From the NCBI GenBank assembly GCA_934561115.1, contig CAKTFS010000004.1, positions 16,875 through 80,874 of the forward strand: 64,000 bases of DNA. Reading direction: 5' to 3'. The translations under genes and the position numbers were made by a program. Below, in pieces: positions 7,807 to 20,442 of this stretch. The notes under the pieces were generated by a model, which made no database searches, was not told where the DNA came from, and was given only the letters and a program-made list of their open reading frames with translations. The DNA comes from an uncultured Faecalibacterium sp. GTDB lineage: Bacteria > Bacillota > Clostridia > Oscillospirales > Ruminococcaceae. Numbering within the stretch: position 1 is the first letter of the stretch; the number at the start of each line of letters is the position of its first letter.

Positions 7807-8496
7807 ATGGCGATCGGTGTGCCCCGCCCGCTGGCGTTGGAAAAGCCGCAGGCAGTGGATCTGGCACAGGCAGCGCGGTATTTCGGCGCGCATGGCAAGC
7901 CGGACGCTGCCACGCTGGCACTGCTGCAAAAGTGCGCGTTGCCGCTGCTGGCGGCGGCGACGCCCCGGGCGGTGTGGCTGCTGGCAGACACCCCCGCCCT
8001 GACCGAAGCCGGGCTTCTGCCCGGCGAGGACGTGCACAAGCATCTGGCGGGCTGCGGGCAGGCCATTCTGTTGGCGGTGACGCTGGGCCCCGGGGTGGAT
8101 GCCCAGATCCGCCGGGCGGGTGTGGGCGACATTGCCGCCGGGGTGGCCGCCGATGCCTTGGGCAGCGCACTGGCCGAGCAGACCGCCGATGCCGCCGAGG
8201 CGCAGCTGCGCCAGTGGGCGGCCACTGAGGGAAAGTATCTGACCGGGCGCTTTTCGCCCGGCTACGGCGATTGGGACATCGCGGTGCAGCCGCTGGTGGC
8301 AGCGGCACTGGACACCGTTCGCAAGGCGGGGCTGTGCGTCACCGACACCAACCTGCTGACCCCGCGCAAGAGCGTGACCGCCCTGCTGGGGGTCAGCGAC
8401 CACCCGGTAAAGGGACAACTGGCCGGGTGCGGCCATTGTGTGCTGCGCACCCGCTGCGAATACAGAAAGAGGGGAAAGACCTGTGCAAGTGAATGA
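7807..8496 (+). CDS. Stand-alone methionine synthase reactivation protein
   Basis: A 229-residue protein resembling the activation (AdoMet-binding) domain of cobalamin-dependent methionine synthase, as found beside short MetH proteins in Firmicutes. The motif RFSPGYGDWDIAVQ near residue 152 corresponds to the RxSxGYxxxP-type AdoMet motif of MetH. The C-terminus has GCGHCVLRTRCEYR, a cysteine cluster seen in this subgroup. The ATG has a near-perfect AAGGAGGTG. It overlaps metH by 14 nt, so the two are translationally coupled. The expected role is reductive remethylation of inactive cob(II)alamin on MetH. Confidence 0.85.
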   Translation: MAIGVPRPLALEKPQAVDLAQAARYFGAHGKPDAATLALLQKCALPLLAAATPRAVWLLADTPALTEAGLLPGEDVHKHLAGCGQAILLAVTLGPGVDAQIRRAGVGDIAAGVAADALGSALAEQTADAAEAQLRQWAATEGKYLTGRFSPGYGDWDIAVQPLVAAALDTVRKAGLCVTDTNLLTPRKSVTALLGVSDHPVKGQLAGCGHCVLRTRCEYRKRGKTCASE

Positions 8497-10906
8497 ACTT
8501 TTCAAGCAGAGCAATACCATCCTGCTGGACGGCGGCATGGGCACCATGCTGCAGGCCGCCGGGCTCAAGCTGGGCGCACGCCCGGAGGAGCTGAACATCA
8601 CCGACCCGGCGCTCATCGAGGGCATCCATGCGCAGTACGCTGCGGCCGGCAGCCGCATCGTCAACGCCAATACCTTCGGCGCTTCCGCCCACAAGCTGGC
8701 GGGCAGCGCCTACACGCTGGAGCAGATCATCACCGCAGGTATTGAAAACTGCAAGCGCGCCTGTGCGCCCTACGGTGCGCTGACCGCGCTGGACGTAGGC
8801 CCGCTGGGCGAGTTGCTGGAGCCCAGCGGAACGCTGGCCTTTGAGGATGCTGTGGCCGAGTATGCCCGCATCGTAAAGGCGGGCGAAGCCGCCGGGGCAG
8901 ACCTGATCTTTTTTGAGACCTACACCGACCTGTACGAACTGAAGGCTGCCCTGCTGGCTGCCAAAGAGAATACCCATCTGCCCATTCTGGCCAGCATGAG
9001 CTTTGAAGCGGGCGGGCGCACCTTTACCGGCTGCACGGTGGAAAGCTTTGCCGCCACCGCCCGGGGCTTGGGTGCAGATGCCGTGGGCATCAACTGCTCG
9101 CTGGGGCCCAAGGAGATCTTCCCCATGGCAAAGCGGCTGGCAGAAGCCGTACCCGGCAACTTCCCGGTGTTCGTCAAGCCCAACGCCGGTCTGCCCCGGG
9201 CGGACGGCAGCGGCTACGACATCACCCCGCAGCTGTTCGCTTTGCAGATGAAGCCCTACCGGGAGCTGCACCTGTTCGCGGCCGGCGGCTGCTGCGGCAC
9301 CACCCCGGAGTTCATCAAGCTGCTCAACGGCACCTTTGCAGGCTGCACCCCGGGGCGTCCCGCGCACCGGATGCCCTCGGTGCTGTGCACCCCGGTGGAT
9401 GCGGTCACGGTGGACGGCATCACGGTAGTGGGCGAGCGCATCAACCCCACCGGCAAAAAGCGCTTCCAGCAGGCACTGCGGGAGGGCGACATGAACTATG
9501 TGCTGGAGCAGGCCGTCAGTCAGGCAGAAGCCGGGGCGCAGATCCTGGACGTGAACGTAGGCGCGCCCGGCGTGGACGAGCCGGTGCTGATGGAGCAGGT
9601 GGTCAAGGCGCTGCAAAGCGTGACCAGCCTGCCCTTGCAGCTGGATTCCTCCAACGTGGAAGCGCTGGCGCGGGGTCTGCGGGTGTACAACGGCAAACCC
9701 ATCGTCAACTCCACCAACGGCGAGCCGGAAAAGCTTGCCGCCATCCTGCCGCTGTGCAAAAAGTATGGTGCCGCCATCGTGGGACTTGCCATCGACGAAA
9801 AAGGCATCCAGCCCAAGGCCGCAGACCGCGTGGCCATTGCCCGCCGCATCACCGAGGCGGCGCTGGCAGCGGGCATCCCCCGGGAAGATATCTACATCGA
9901 CTGCCTTACCCTGACCGCCAGCGCCCAGCAGGAGGATGTGCTGGCCACGGTGCAGGCACTGGAAGCCTGCAAAAAGGAGCTGGGGGTGCGCACCGTGCTG
10001 GGCGTGTCCAACATCAGCTTTGGCCTGCCCTGCCGCACCTACCTGAACACCACCTTCCTGACCATGGCGATGTACGCCGGGCTGGACCTTGCCATCATGA
10101 ACCCTTCCAGCGAGGAGATGATGGCGGCGGTATACGCCTACAACGTGCTGACCAACCGGGACAAGCAGAGCACAAAGTACATTGAGCGCTTTGCCGACCG
10201 CGTGCCCGCCAGCACCGCGCTGGCACAGGCTGCAAAGGCCGTGCCTGCCGCCAGTGCCGCCGAAGCAGAGCATACCGGCCCCTACGCCGCCCTGATGAAG
10301 GCGGTGGAAAAGGGCTTGAAAGGTGACGCCGCCGCCCATACCCGCGCCCTGCTGGCGGAAAAGCAGCCGCTGGAGGTGGTGGACGAAGCCCTGATCCCCG
10401 CTCTGGACATCGTGGGTGCTAAATACGAAAAAGGCACCCTGTTCCTGCCGCAGCTGCTGCAGGCCGCCAGCGCCGCCCAGAGCGCCTTTGAGGAGATCAA
10501 GACAGCCATTGCCCAAAAGGGCGAGGGCAGCGCCAGCAAAGGACGCATCGTCCTTGCCACCGTCAAGGGCGATGTGCATGACATTGGCAAGAACATCGTC
10601 CGGGTCATTCTGGAAAACTACGGCTTTGAGGTGCTGGATCTTGGCCGGGACGTGCCGGTGGAGACGGTGGTGAACACCGTGCGGGAAAAGGATGTGCATC
10701 TGGTAGGCCTTTCGGCCCTGATGACCACCACCCTGAAAAGCATGGAGGAGACCATCGCCGCCCTGCACGCGGCGCAGCTGGACTGCAAGATCATGGTAGG
10801 CGGTGCCGTGCTGACCCCGGAATACGCCGAGAAGATCGGCGCGGACTGGTACGCCAAGGACGCCAAGCGCAGCGCTGACATTGCCAAGGAATTCTTTGGG
10901 GTATAA
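8483..10906 (+). CDS. metH: Cobalamin-dependent methionine synthase lacking the activation domain
   Basis: Transfers methyl from methyltetrahydrofolate to homocysteine through bound cobalamin. Domains of the 807-residue protein: homocysteine/Zn domain (1-290; Zn-ligand segments GINCSLGP and GGCCGTTPEF), methyl-folate-binding barrel (about 320-570; GERINPTGKKRF, DVNVGAPGVDE), B12-cap (about 590-680) and B12-binding Rossmann domain (about 685-807) with the DxHxxG cobalt-ligand motif DVHDIGKNIV. It stops there; the C-terminal AdoMet domain of the E. coli enzyme is absent and is supplied by the preceding gene. The GTG start at 8483 follows AGAGGGGAAAGA. Confidence 0.95.
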   Translation: MQVNELFKQSNTILLDGGMGTMLQAAGLKLGARPEELNITDPALIEGIHAQYAAAGSRIVNANTFGASAHKLAGSAYTLEQIITAGIENCKRACAPYGALTALDVGPLGELLEPSGTLAFEDAVAEYARIVKAGEAAGADLIFFETYTDLYELKAALLAAKENTHLPILASMSFEAGGRTFTGCTVESFAATARGLGADAVGINCSLGPKEIFPMAKRLAEAVPGNFPVFVKPNAGLPRADGSGYDITPQLFALQMKPYRELHLFAAGGCCGTTPEFIKLLNGTFAGCTPGRPAHRMPSVLCTPVDAVTVDGITVVGERINPTGKKRFQQALREGDMNYVLEQAVSQAEAGAQILDVNVGAPGVDEPVLMEQVVKALQSVTSLPLQLDSSNVEALARGLRVYNGKPIVNSTNGEPEKLAAILPLCKKYGAAIVGLAIDEKGIQPKAADRVAIARRITEAALAAGIPREDIYIDCLTLTASAQQEDVLATVQALEACKKELGVRTVLGVSNISFGLPCRTYLNTTFLTMAMYAGLDLAIMNPSSEEMMAAVYAYNVLTNRDKQSTKYIERFADRVPASTALAQAAKAVPAASAAEAEHTGPYAALMKAVEKGLKGDAAAHTRALLAEKQPLEVVDEALIPALDIVGAKYEKGTLFLPQLLQAASAAQSAFEEIKTAIAQKGEGSASKGRIVLATVKGDVHDIGKNIVRVILENYGFEVLDLGRDVPVETVVNTVREKDVHLVGLSALMTTTLKSMEETIAALHAAQLDCKIMVGGAVLTPEYAEKIGADWYAKDAKRSADIAKEFFGV

Positions 10907-10926
10907 AGCGGAAAAATTTCAGACAC

Positions 10927-10966
10927 AGACTGCTGAGAAGCGCGGACTTTTCAGCAGTCTTTTTTC
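10927..10966 (+). terminator. Intrinsic terminator after metH
   Basis: AGACTGCTGAGAAG pairs with TTTTCAGCAGTCT (one mismatch) and is followed by TTTTTT. Confidence 0.88.
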
Positions 10967-11027
10967 ATGGGCAGGATATTTATTTGCAAACTGTTCAAAA
11001 TTACCACAAAGAATTGCCACGATTGTC

Positions 11028-11036
11028 TGGCATAAT
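11028..11036 (+). promoter_or_regulatory. Possible extended -10 promoter for the structured RNA
   Basis: TGGCATAAT fits the TGnTATAAT extended -10 pattern. No good -35 box sits 17 nt upstream. It would start a transcript near 11043. Confidence 0.4.
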
Positions 11037-11042
11037 AAGGGT

Positions 11043-11312
11043 GCACTCAGGGAGAACGGAACGGACATCCCCCATAACCTCCGAAAGGTTCTCCCCGCAA
11101 AAGCCCATGCAGGCACATTTCCCTGCGGGTGCGGCCGCAGCAGCGGCGCACAGCAGGCCCATAAAAAACTGTCTCCCGTTTCTATGCGAGGCAATAGCCA
11201 GAACGGCGGACAGACTACCAAATCCCTCCTGATCAAGCCGCAATGTTCAGGGGTTCCTATACAGCAGGCAGTGTCGCTTTCCTCCTCCTTTCCACGACAC
11301 TGCCTGCTTTTT
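11043..11312 (+). ncRNA. Candidate structured non-coding RNA, class not recognised
   Basis: About 220 nt of compact secondary structure end in a strong terminator, and no credible reading frame lies within. Helices visible by eye: GGAGAAC (11051-11057) with GTTCTCC (11088-11094); an inner AACCT/AGGTT hairpin with loop CCGA; GTGCGG-CCGC with GCGGCGCAC around AGCA (11130-11152); CTGTC..CCGTT with AACGG..GACAG capped by CTAT/ATAG (11170-11212); and a closing pair TCAGGGAG with CTCCTGA near 11047 and 11228. I can exclude the usual tmRNA, RNase P and SRP motifs by eye. Clostridial classes such as raiA-type RNA or 6S RNA need a covariance-model test. Confidence 0.55.
11263..11312 (+). terminator. 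Terminator of the structured RNA
   Basis: A perfect 14-bp stem (11263-11276 with 11295-11308) is followed by TTTTTG. Confidence 0.88.
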
Positions 11313-11396
11313 GTTTGCGCGTTTTTCCGTAAAAAGCAGGCAGACTCATGGTCGGAGGAACTGCCCTTGCACACTCCGGTCTCCTGCATACAAAAA

Positions 11397-11450
11397 CCGC
11401 CCCGGATTCCTGTCACGGAAACCGGGGCGGGTTCCAAAATTGCAGAGTTC
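11397..11450 (-). repeat. Degenerate copy D of the ppdK-end/terminator module
   Basis: A hairpin CCGCCCCGG with CCGGGGCGG has apex TTCC-TGTCAC-GGAA. Next to it is TTCCAAAATTGCAGAG, which aligns with the CCAAAATTACAGAG of copies A (19.5 kb) and B (24.9 kb). On the minus strand it would read NSAILEPAP, against RSVILAPAQ in copies A and B. It marks the outer edge of the CRISPR block. Confidence 0.6.
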
Positions 11451-11501
11451 CTCCTTTCCTGAAATATCATTTCATTTTCAGTTTAGCCTGCGGCTCTTTT
11501 T

Positions 11502-11771
11502 TCGTAAGCCCCGCGTATGCGGGGAAAAGCGGTGGGATAGCATAACGCAAAACTGAAAGGAGGGACCACCCCCGCGTGTGCGGGGAAAAGACGGACAGGC
11601 CACTTTTCACAAGGTCTTTCCAGGGATCACCCCCGTATGCGGGGAAAAGTTCAGCTTCTTCCGGTCTACCATAATCAGGTTAGGATCACCCCCGCGTATG
11701 CGGGGAAAAGCGTTGAGGAGGTAGACCGCCTCGTTGTCCTTTAGGATCACCCCCGCGTGTGCGGGGAAAAG
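11502..11771 (-). CRISPR. Type I-E CRISPR array, five repeats and four spacers
   Basis: Repeats at 11502-11529, 11563-11590, 11624-11649, 11683-11710 and 11744-11771; all four spacers are 33 nt. On the minus strand the repeat reads CTTTTCCCCGCATACGCGGG followed by GGTGATCC. The GTGATCC end matches the crRNA 5-prime handle of the S. thermophilus type I-E system, so transcription should run on the minus strand, from cas6e into the array. The repeat at 11502 has lost its last eight bases, as expected for the leader-distal end. The repeat at 11624 is 26 nt, lacking two bases of the stem. No AT-rich leader is present. Confidence 0.97.
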
Positions 11772-11833
11772 TGACATCCCGCACCCGGCGGCGCACTACG
11801 GCCGGCAGGTCGTCCGGGGCCTGTGCCGCCACT

Positions 11834-12460
11834 TCAAACGCGCATAATGGTCATCAGCCCAAGGCCATAGGCCTTGCCGCGCCCCATGCCCTGACACAGC
11901 AGTGCCCGGAACTGCTCTGCATCGGTCACCTGTAAAACGCCCTCATAGGTCACTGCCAACAGGGTCACCGGCCGGGTGCCGTGCTTGGCAAAATGCTGCC
12001 ACTGCACCCGGGTCACGGTAAATCCCTCGTCCTGCAGGGCAAAGCCGTGCTTTGCAGCGCGCTCCAACAGCCACTGCTTCTGGTACTGTGTCGTGCAATG
12101 TGCGGCCACGGTTCCCCGCGCTGCGGGGTTTTGGGTGTCTTTGCAGCTTTTGGTGGGGTTTGCAGTCAGCCGGAACTGCCAGCAGCTGCCCGACTCCACC
12201 CGCTGCAAAAGCGGGTCGTAGCTGCGGGTCTCCGCAGCCGCTCCGGTGCCAAACTGCTCCACCACGCCGGACAGCTCCGGTGCATCCTCGCTGAGCAGCA
12301 GCAGATACAGCCGCTCTCCCAGACGATCCAGCCGCCACAGCCTGCGGCGGCGCTCCCCTGCAAAAGCGCTTTCCACTGCACCATGTAATTTTTGCGGTGC
12401 CGCCAGCGCAGCCATGGTGCTGCGGCGGGTGGGATCGAGTTCTACCCGTGATAAATACAT
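11834..12460 (-). CDS. cas6e: Cas6e crRNA endoribonuclease
   Basis: Processes the pre-crRNA at the base of the repeat hairpin and stays bound in Cascade. The 208-residue protein has the Cas6e/CasE pattern: N-terminal MYLSRVELDPTRR, a basic stretch GERRRRLWRLDR near residue 35, and a C-terminal glycine-rich GRGKAYGLGLMTI. The start follows AAAGGGGGC. It is the last cas gene on the strand. Instead of cas1 and cas2, only 62 nt separate its stop from the first repeat. Confidence 0.93.
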   Translation of the reverse strand: MYLSRVELDPTRRSTMAALAAPQKLHGAVESAFAGERRRRLWRLDRLGERLYLLLLSEDAPELSGVVEQFGTGAAAETRSYDPLLQRVESGSCWQFRLTANPTKSCKDTQNPAARGTVAAHCTTQYQKQWLLERAAKHGFALQDEGFTVTRVQWQHFAKHGTRPVTLLAVTYEGVLQVTDAEQFRALLCQGMGRGKAYGLGLMTIMRV

Positions 12461-12475
12461 TCTCTCGCCCCCTTT

Positions 12476-13138
12476 TTACAATTCCCGGAACGGGTCGTGC
12501 TCCGTAGTCTCCGGGCTGTCCGGCACTTTCTGCCAAAGCTCCCGTACCGAGCGGTAGCCGTACTGCCGGTGATGCGGGGCAAAGCTTACCGGCACATCCC
12601 GCTGCGGAGCTGTGCCCGGCTCCAGCGGGTCGGCGTCCAACAGGATCCGGCTCTGCCGTCCCGGACACAGGGGCGGTTCCGCTTGCAGCACCTCCTGCAA
12701 GCTGCCCGGGCGTACGCCCAGACAGAGCGGCAGGGTGGGCGGACAGCAGCGGCGGCCGAGATACAGCGGAAATGCCGGGTGCAGCAGCGCCTGCTGCAGC
12801 TGCTGCAAAAGGTCGGCATCCTCGCTTTCAATACCGGCCAGAAACACGGCGTCCTGCAAATAATGGCGGTAGGTCACATAAGAGGTCTTTTCATCCTGCG
12901 TCTTTGCCGTGTGGTAGTCCACCAGCAGCTGCCCTTCCCGCTCCACGCGGACGCCGAACCGCAGCCCGGTCAGCCGGGTCAGTGCTTCGCGCTCGTCCCG
13001 CCGCAGCCCCAGAGCTGCCGCCAGCAGGCCGATCACGCCGCTCTTGGTGGGCTCCCGGCCCGTCTTGCGGGTCTCAAATTTGGAGTCCGCACCCCACGCC
13101 TGCAAAGGCGCTGCCAGCCGAAGCAACAGCGTTGCCAT
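12476..13138 (-). CDS. cas5e: Cas5e Cascade subunit
   Basis: A RAMP-type subunit that caps the 5-prime handle of the crRNA in Cascade. It is 220 residues long. The typical N-terminus LLLRLAAPLQAWGADSKFETRKT is followed by REPTKSGVIGLLAAALGLRRD. The start ATG overlaps the cas7e stop as TAATG. A tail after residue 200 (YGYRSVRELWQKV) matches the family end. It is followed by cas6e after 15 nt. Confidence 0.93.
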   Translation of the reverse strand: MATLLLRLAAPLQAWGADSKFETRKTGREPTKSGVIGLLAAALGLRRDEREALTRLTGLRFGVRVEREGQLLVDYHTAKTQDEKTSYVTYRHYLQDAVFLAGIESEDADLLQQLQQALLHPAFPLYLGRRCCPPTLPLCLGVRPGSLQEVLQAEPPLCPGRQSRILLDADPLEPGTAPQRDVPVSFAPHHRQYGYRSVRELWQKVPDSPETTEHDPFREL

Positions 13139-14196
13139 TACCCCACCTCATTTCCGGCAAGCGCATCCCGGGCAGCCTTTTCCAGTGCGTCCAGCATAGC
13201 CTTTGCCGTCTGCGCCGGAGCCAGTTCCTCCAGCCCGCTGCCCACGGTAAAGCTTTGCGCCGGGGCCTCGGCAAAGCTGCTGTACATCTGCTGCGCATAC
13301 TGTGCCAGTGCCGCCTTGGAGGGCGCGGCATAACCCTGCGCACTGCGGGGCACAGCACGCTCGAATGCGCCGCACAGGTTCACCGGCTGATCCTCCCGCA
13401 GGGTCACATATACCGCGTCCGGCAGGGTGCGGTTTGCAAAGGTGTTCTGCTTGCCGGTGGGCATGGAGAAGAGGAACGCCTCGCCAAAGGCCCGCACCGT
13501 TTCCGCTGCCTGCTCTGCACCCAGCTGCCCGGCCAGCTCCATCACGTTCACCGTGGCATAGCGGTACAGGGTGGAGGAGTTGTACTCCACCGTGCCCAGA
13601 TGGCCTGCGCCGGCGTTGTCCTCTGCCTGGCAGTCATCCACGGCGGTAAAGTAATCGTACTCGTTCTGCACGGCATGGGTGGAGATGCTGTGCGCCACCT
13701 GCGCAGCGGCGTCATAGTTCAGAGAAGGGTCATCTGCCACCATGCGGCCAAACAGCGCCATATCCATCGAGGGGGCCGCTTTCAGGGCATCCCGATACTG
13801 CTTTTTATCCGCAGAGCCCTCCACAGCCAGCTCTGTCAATGCCTTTGCCTGCGCAGTGCTCATGAAGAACAGAGCCTTGGTGCCCTTGTCGTCGCTCTTG
13901 ATGCCCGCATTCTCCAGCGCTTTTTTTGCCAGCTTGTCTGCATCCAGTTCCGGGGCCAGTGCAAGGATCTGCGCCTTCACCAGTTCTGCTGCCTTTTTGG
14001 TGCGCTTGCCCACGTCCAGCTGAGCATTCTCCGCAAAGGCTGCGCGCATGGCGTGCTTCCATGCCTGCGAGGAAACTCTGGCGCGGAGCACACCGCCGTA
14101 CACTGCCGTTTTGGGGCTGCCGGTATCGTCCCGGTTGATGCAGCTGGGTGGGACGGTCTGCAAAATGTGGAAATCAACATACAGGCGCTTATTCAT
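13138..14196 (-). CDS. cas7e: Cas7e Cascade backbone subunit
   Basis: Six copies form the crRNA-binding backbone of type I-E Cascade. The 352-residue product starts MNKRLYVDFHILQTVPPSC. It continues with NRDDTGSPKTAVYGG and ARVSSQAWKHAMR, all characteristic of CasC/Cse4. The start at 14196 is preferred over longer options because AAAAGGAGAATTGATC precedes it. That site lies in the last codons of cse2. Confidence 0.95.
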   Translation of the reverse strand: MNKRLYVDFHILQTVPPSCINRDDTGSPKTAVYGGVLRARVSSQAWKHAMRAAFAENAQLDVGKRTKKAAELVKAQILALAPELDADKLAKKALENAGIKSDDKGTKALFFMSTAQAKALTELAVEGSADKKQYRDALKAAPSMDMALFGRMVADDPSLNYDAAAQVAHSISTHAVQNEYDYFTAVDDCQAEDNAGAGHLGTVEYNSSTLYRYATVNVMELAGQLGAEQAAETVRAFGEAFLFSMPTGKQNTFANRTLPDAVYVTLREDQPVNLCGAFERAVPRSAQGYAAPSKAALAQYAQQMYSSFAEAPAQSFTVGSGLEELAPAQTAKAMLDALEKAARDALAGNEVG

Positions 14197-14198
14197 GA

Positions 14199-14813
14199 TC
14201 AATTCTCCTTTTCTTTCTCTTCCGGTGCAGGCTTCGGGTCGCGGTACAGGTCCTGTCCCCACCGCAGACGGACATTGGCGGGGGTCTGCGCATACCGCGG
14301 ATCGGTGCATTGCAATTCATACAGGTCTGCCGCAAGCTGCGGATAGTCCAGCGGGATGCCGCCATCCTTTGCCGCGCTCAGCAGCTGGATCATGCCCCGC
14401 AGATGGTGGCTGATCTCGGTGATTTCTTCTGCGGTGGCCAGTGCATTGAACCGCCGGAGCACACTGGCCTCGGTCCAGTCCTGTCCGGCACTGTTCCGCT
14501 CTGCCAGCTGCCGCACCGCACGCCCCAGCGTGTTGCCGGAGCAGTTCATGGGGCGGTCATTCCCCTGCTGATGCACAGCATACAGGGTCAGGGTAAGGTA
14601 GACCGCCCACTCTGCCGCCGAGGGAGCACTGCGGCCCTGGAAGCTTTCCGGCATTTCCAGCAAAAAGCTTCCCCACAGCTCCGGCAGCTCGCCGGGCGCA
14701 TGGCCGATGCCGCGCCGCAGCTTTGCCAGTTCTGCCCGCCGCTGGTTGTCCGGCAGGGCCTGAAGCCTGTACAGCTGCTGCGCCGCATACATTTTGACGT
14801 CCTGTGTTTTCAT
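14199..14813 (-). CDS. cse2: Cse2 (Cas11e) small Cascade subunit
   Basis: Helical small subunit, two copies per Cascade, that stabilises the displaced DNA strand. The 204-residue protein has the Cse2 pattern, with AELAKLRRGIGHAPGELPELW near residue 27, VYLTLTLYAVHQQG near residue 67, and the later RRFNALATAEEITEISHHLRG. It ends in a charged tail EEKEKEN. GGGGAATTTGT lies just before the ATG. It is placed between cse1 and cas7 as in other I-E loci. Confidence 0.9.
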   Translation of the reverse strand: MKTQDVKMYAAQQLYRLQALPDNQRRAELAKLRRGIGHAPGELPELWGSFLLEMPESFQGRSAPSAAEWAVYLTLTLYAVHQQGNDRPMNCSGNTLGRAVRQLAERNSAGQDWTEASVLRRFNALATAEEITEISHHLRGMIQLLSAAKDGGIPLDYPQLAADLYELQCTDPRYAQTPANVRLRWGQDLYRDPKPAPEEKEKEN

Positions 14814-14825
14814 ACAAATTCCCCT

Positions 14826-19218
<4,393 letters not shown>

Positions 19219-19417
19219 TTATCTCCGCAAATGAAAAAAAGCGGCACACCGGGTCGTGCCTCATCAAAACGAAAGCGTCCTCGCAAGGTAAAGAAACCTG
19301 CTATTTATAGCCCGGTTCCGTCTTCTGTTCCAAGGACACGCTTCCGCCCTTCTGCTGTCAACAGCTCTGCGCAAATTCATCAAAGCTACAAAAAACGCTT
19401 TCTTTTTTTGTACAAAA

Positions 19418-19454
19418 AACCGCCCCGGCTTCCATTACGGAAACCGGGGCGGTT
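19418..19454 (-). terminator. Terminator after the beta-glucoside operon
   Basis: The stem AACCGCCCCGG pairs with CCGGGGCGGTT around apex TTCC-ATTAC-GGAA, with T-rich flanks on both sides. It belongs to the same hairpin family as those at 11397, 24866, 26504 and 47729. Confidence 0.85.
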
Positions 19455-19486
19455 CGTTTGCTTTATTTATGCTTTTTCAAGCGCTC

Positions 19487-19548
19487 ACGCGATCACTTGC
19501 GGGGGTTCTTGATAGCAGCCTGAGCGGGTGCCAAAATTACAGAGCGTT
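19487..19548 (-). repeat. Copy A of the ppdK 3-prime-end module
   Basis: Positions 19487-19525 match the authentic ppdK end (47808-47846) at 38 of 39 bases. On the minus strand it reads RSVILAPAQAAIKNPRK then stop; genuine PpdK ends AAAQAAIKNPRK. Positions 19515-19548 are identical to copy B (24949-24982) over 34 nt. It lies just past the stop codon of the YitT gene. Confidence 0.8.
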
Positions 19549-19584
19549 CCTCGCTTCATTTGTTCTATGCGATCACCCTCAATC

Positions 19585-20442
19585 TCATAGCCTTTTTTCA
19601 AATCCGCCATGGATCAGAGGACCTACAAAGAATGTGACGAAGGCATTGGGATCTTGCTCGTGAATAATTTCCTGCAGCTCCCCGATTTCATACTTGTTCA
19701 CGGCACAGAAAAGGATCTTCTTAGGGTGGTTGGTGTACGCACCGTATCCGTTCCAGAAGGTGACGCCGCGTCCCATCTTCTGCAGGATTTCAGTCTGCAC
19801 AGTGGAAACATCCGTAAATATCAGGGCCGCCACATTGATGTTCTGATCGTGAAACCTATCTGCCACCGTATACAGGATTGCCACAAAGATGATGGAGTAC
19901 ATCGTAGTTTCCAAATCAAAAAGGAATAGGCAGACCGAAAAGAGAACCGCATTGACATAAATGGAAAGCCGTCCGCTTTTAAAATCCGGGTATTTCTTTA
20001 CCAGACACATGCATGCAATGTCCATGCCGCCGCAGCACCCACTGCCCCGCAGCGCATAGCCGACACCTACACCACAGAGAATAGCGCCGAAGATACAGTT
20101 CAGCAGCACATCCTCCACAAGGGGTGCTTTGAGCGGCGGAAGTACTGAGAGAAGCAACGTCTGCACTGCTACCGAGAGCATGGTTTTGATGCAGAACCTG
20201 CGGCTCATGACCCGGTATCCTATCAGGAACAGCGGTACATTGATGAGGAAATTGATCATACCAACAAGGTTTGCTTCACTGCGGATCGCAATGAACCTGC
20301 GCAGAAAAATCTCTATAATCTGAGCCAGGCCAATCACACCGCCAAAGTTGATACCATTGGGGGTGACAAACAGGTAGATCCCCAGAGTCAGCAGTGTGGA
20401 GCCAAATATCAGATCAAAATACTGCTTATATGCTTTATTCAT
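19585..20442 (-). CDS. YitT family membrane protein in the beta-glucoside operon
   Basis: A 285-residue multi-helix membrane protein with the YitT pattern TPNGINFGGVIGLAQI near residue 30, GSGCCGGMDIACMCLVKK near residue 135, and a C-terminal DUF2179 domain from about residue 205. The start at 20442 overlaps the end of the glycosidase gene in the form ATGAATAA, which implies translational coupling. A link to beta-glucoside metabolism is therefore suggested by context, but no transport substrate is known for the family. The protein is clearly divergent from the YitT product at 1824. Confidence 0.88.
   Translation of the reverse strand: MNKAYKQYFDLIFGSTLLTLGIYLFVTPNGINFGGVIGLAQIIEIFLRRFIAIRSEANLVGMINFLINVPLFLIGYRVMSRRFCIKTMLSVAVQTLLLSVLPPLKAPLVEDVLLNCIFGAILCGVGVGYALRGSGCCGGMDIACMCLVKKYPDFKSGRLSIYVNAVLFSVCLFLFDLETTMYSIIFVAILYTVADRFHDQNINVAALIFTDVSTVQTEILQKMGRGVTFWNGYGAYTNHPKKILFCAVNKYEIGELQEIIHEQDPNAFVTFFVGPLIHGGFEKRL

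Noticed and set aside
11043-11262. Cobalamin riboswitch near metH
   Set aside because: No B12 box (GCCACTG-type) is present, and the RNA lies after metH on the same strand, with a terminator and no downstream gene.
10919-11470. Minus-strand 183-codon frame across the structured RNA
   Set aside because: It runs through two terminators and the RNA helices; no ribosome binding site and no domain.
11502-11771. Plus-strand orientation of the CRISPR array
   Set aside because: The GTGATCC handle, the direction of the cas operon and the degenerate repeat at 11502 all fit minus-strand transcription.
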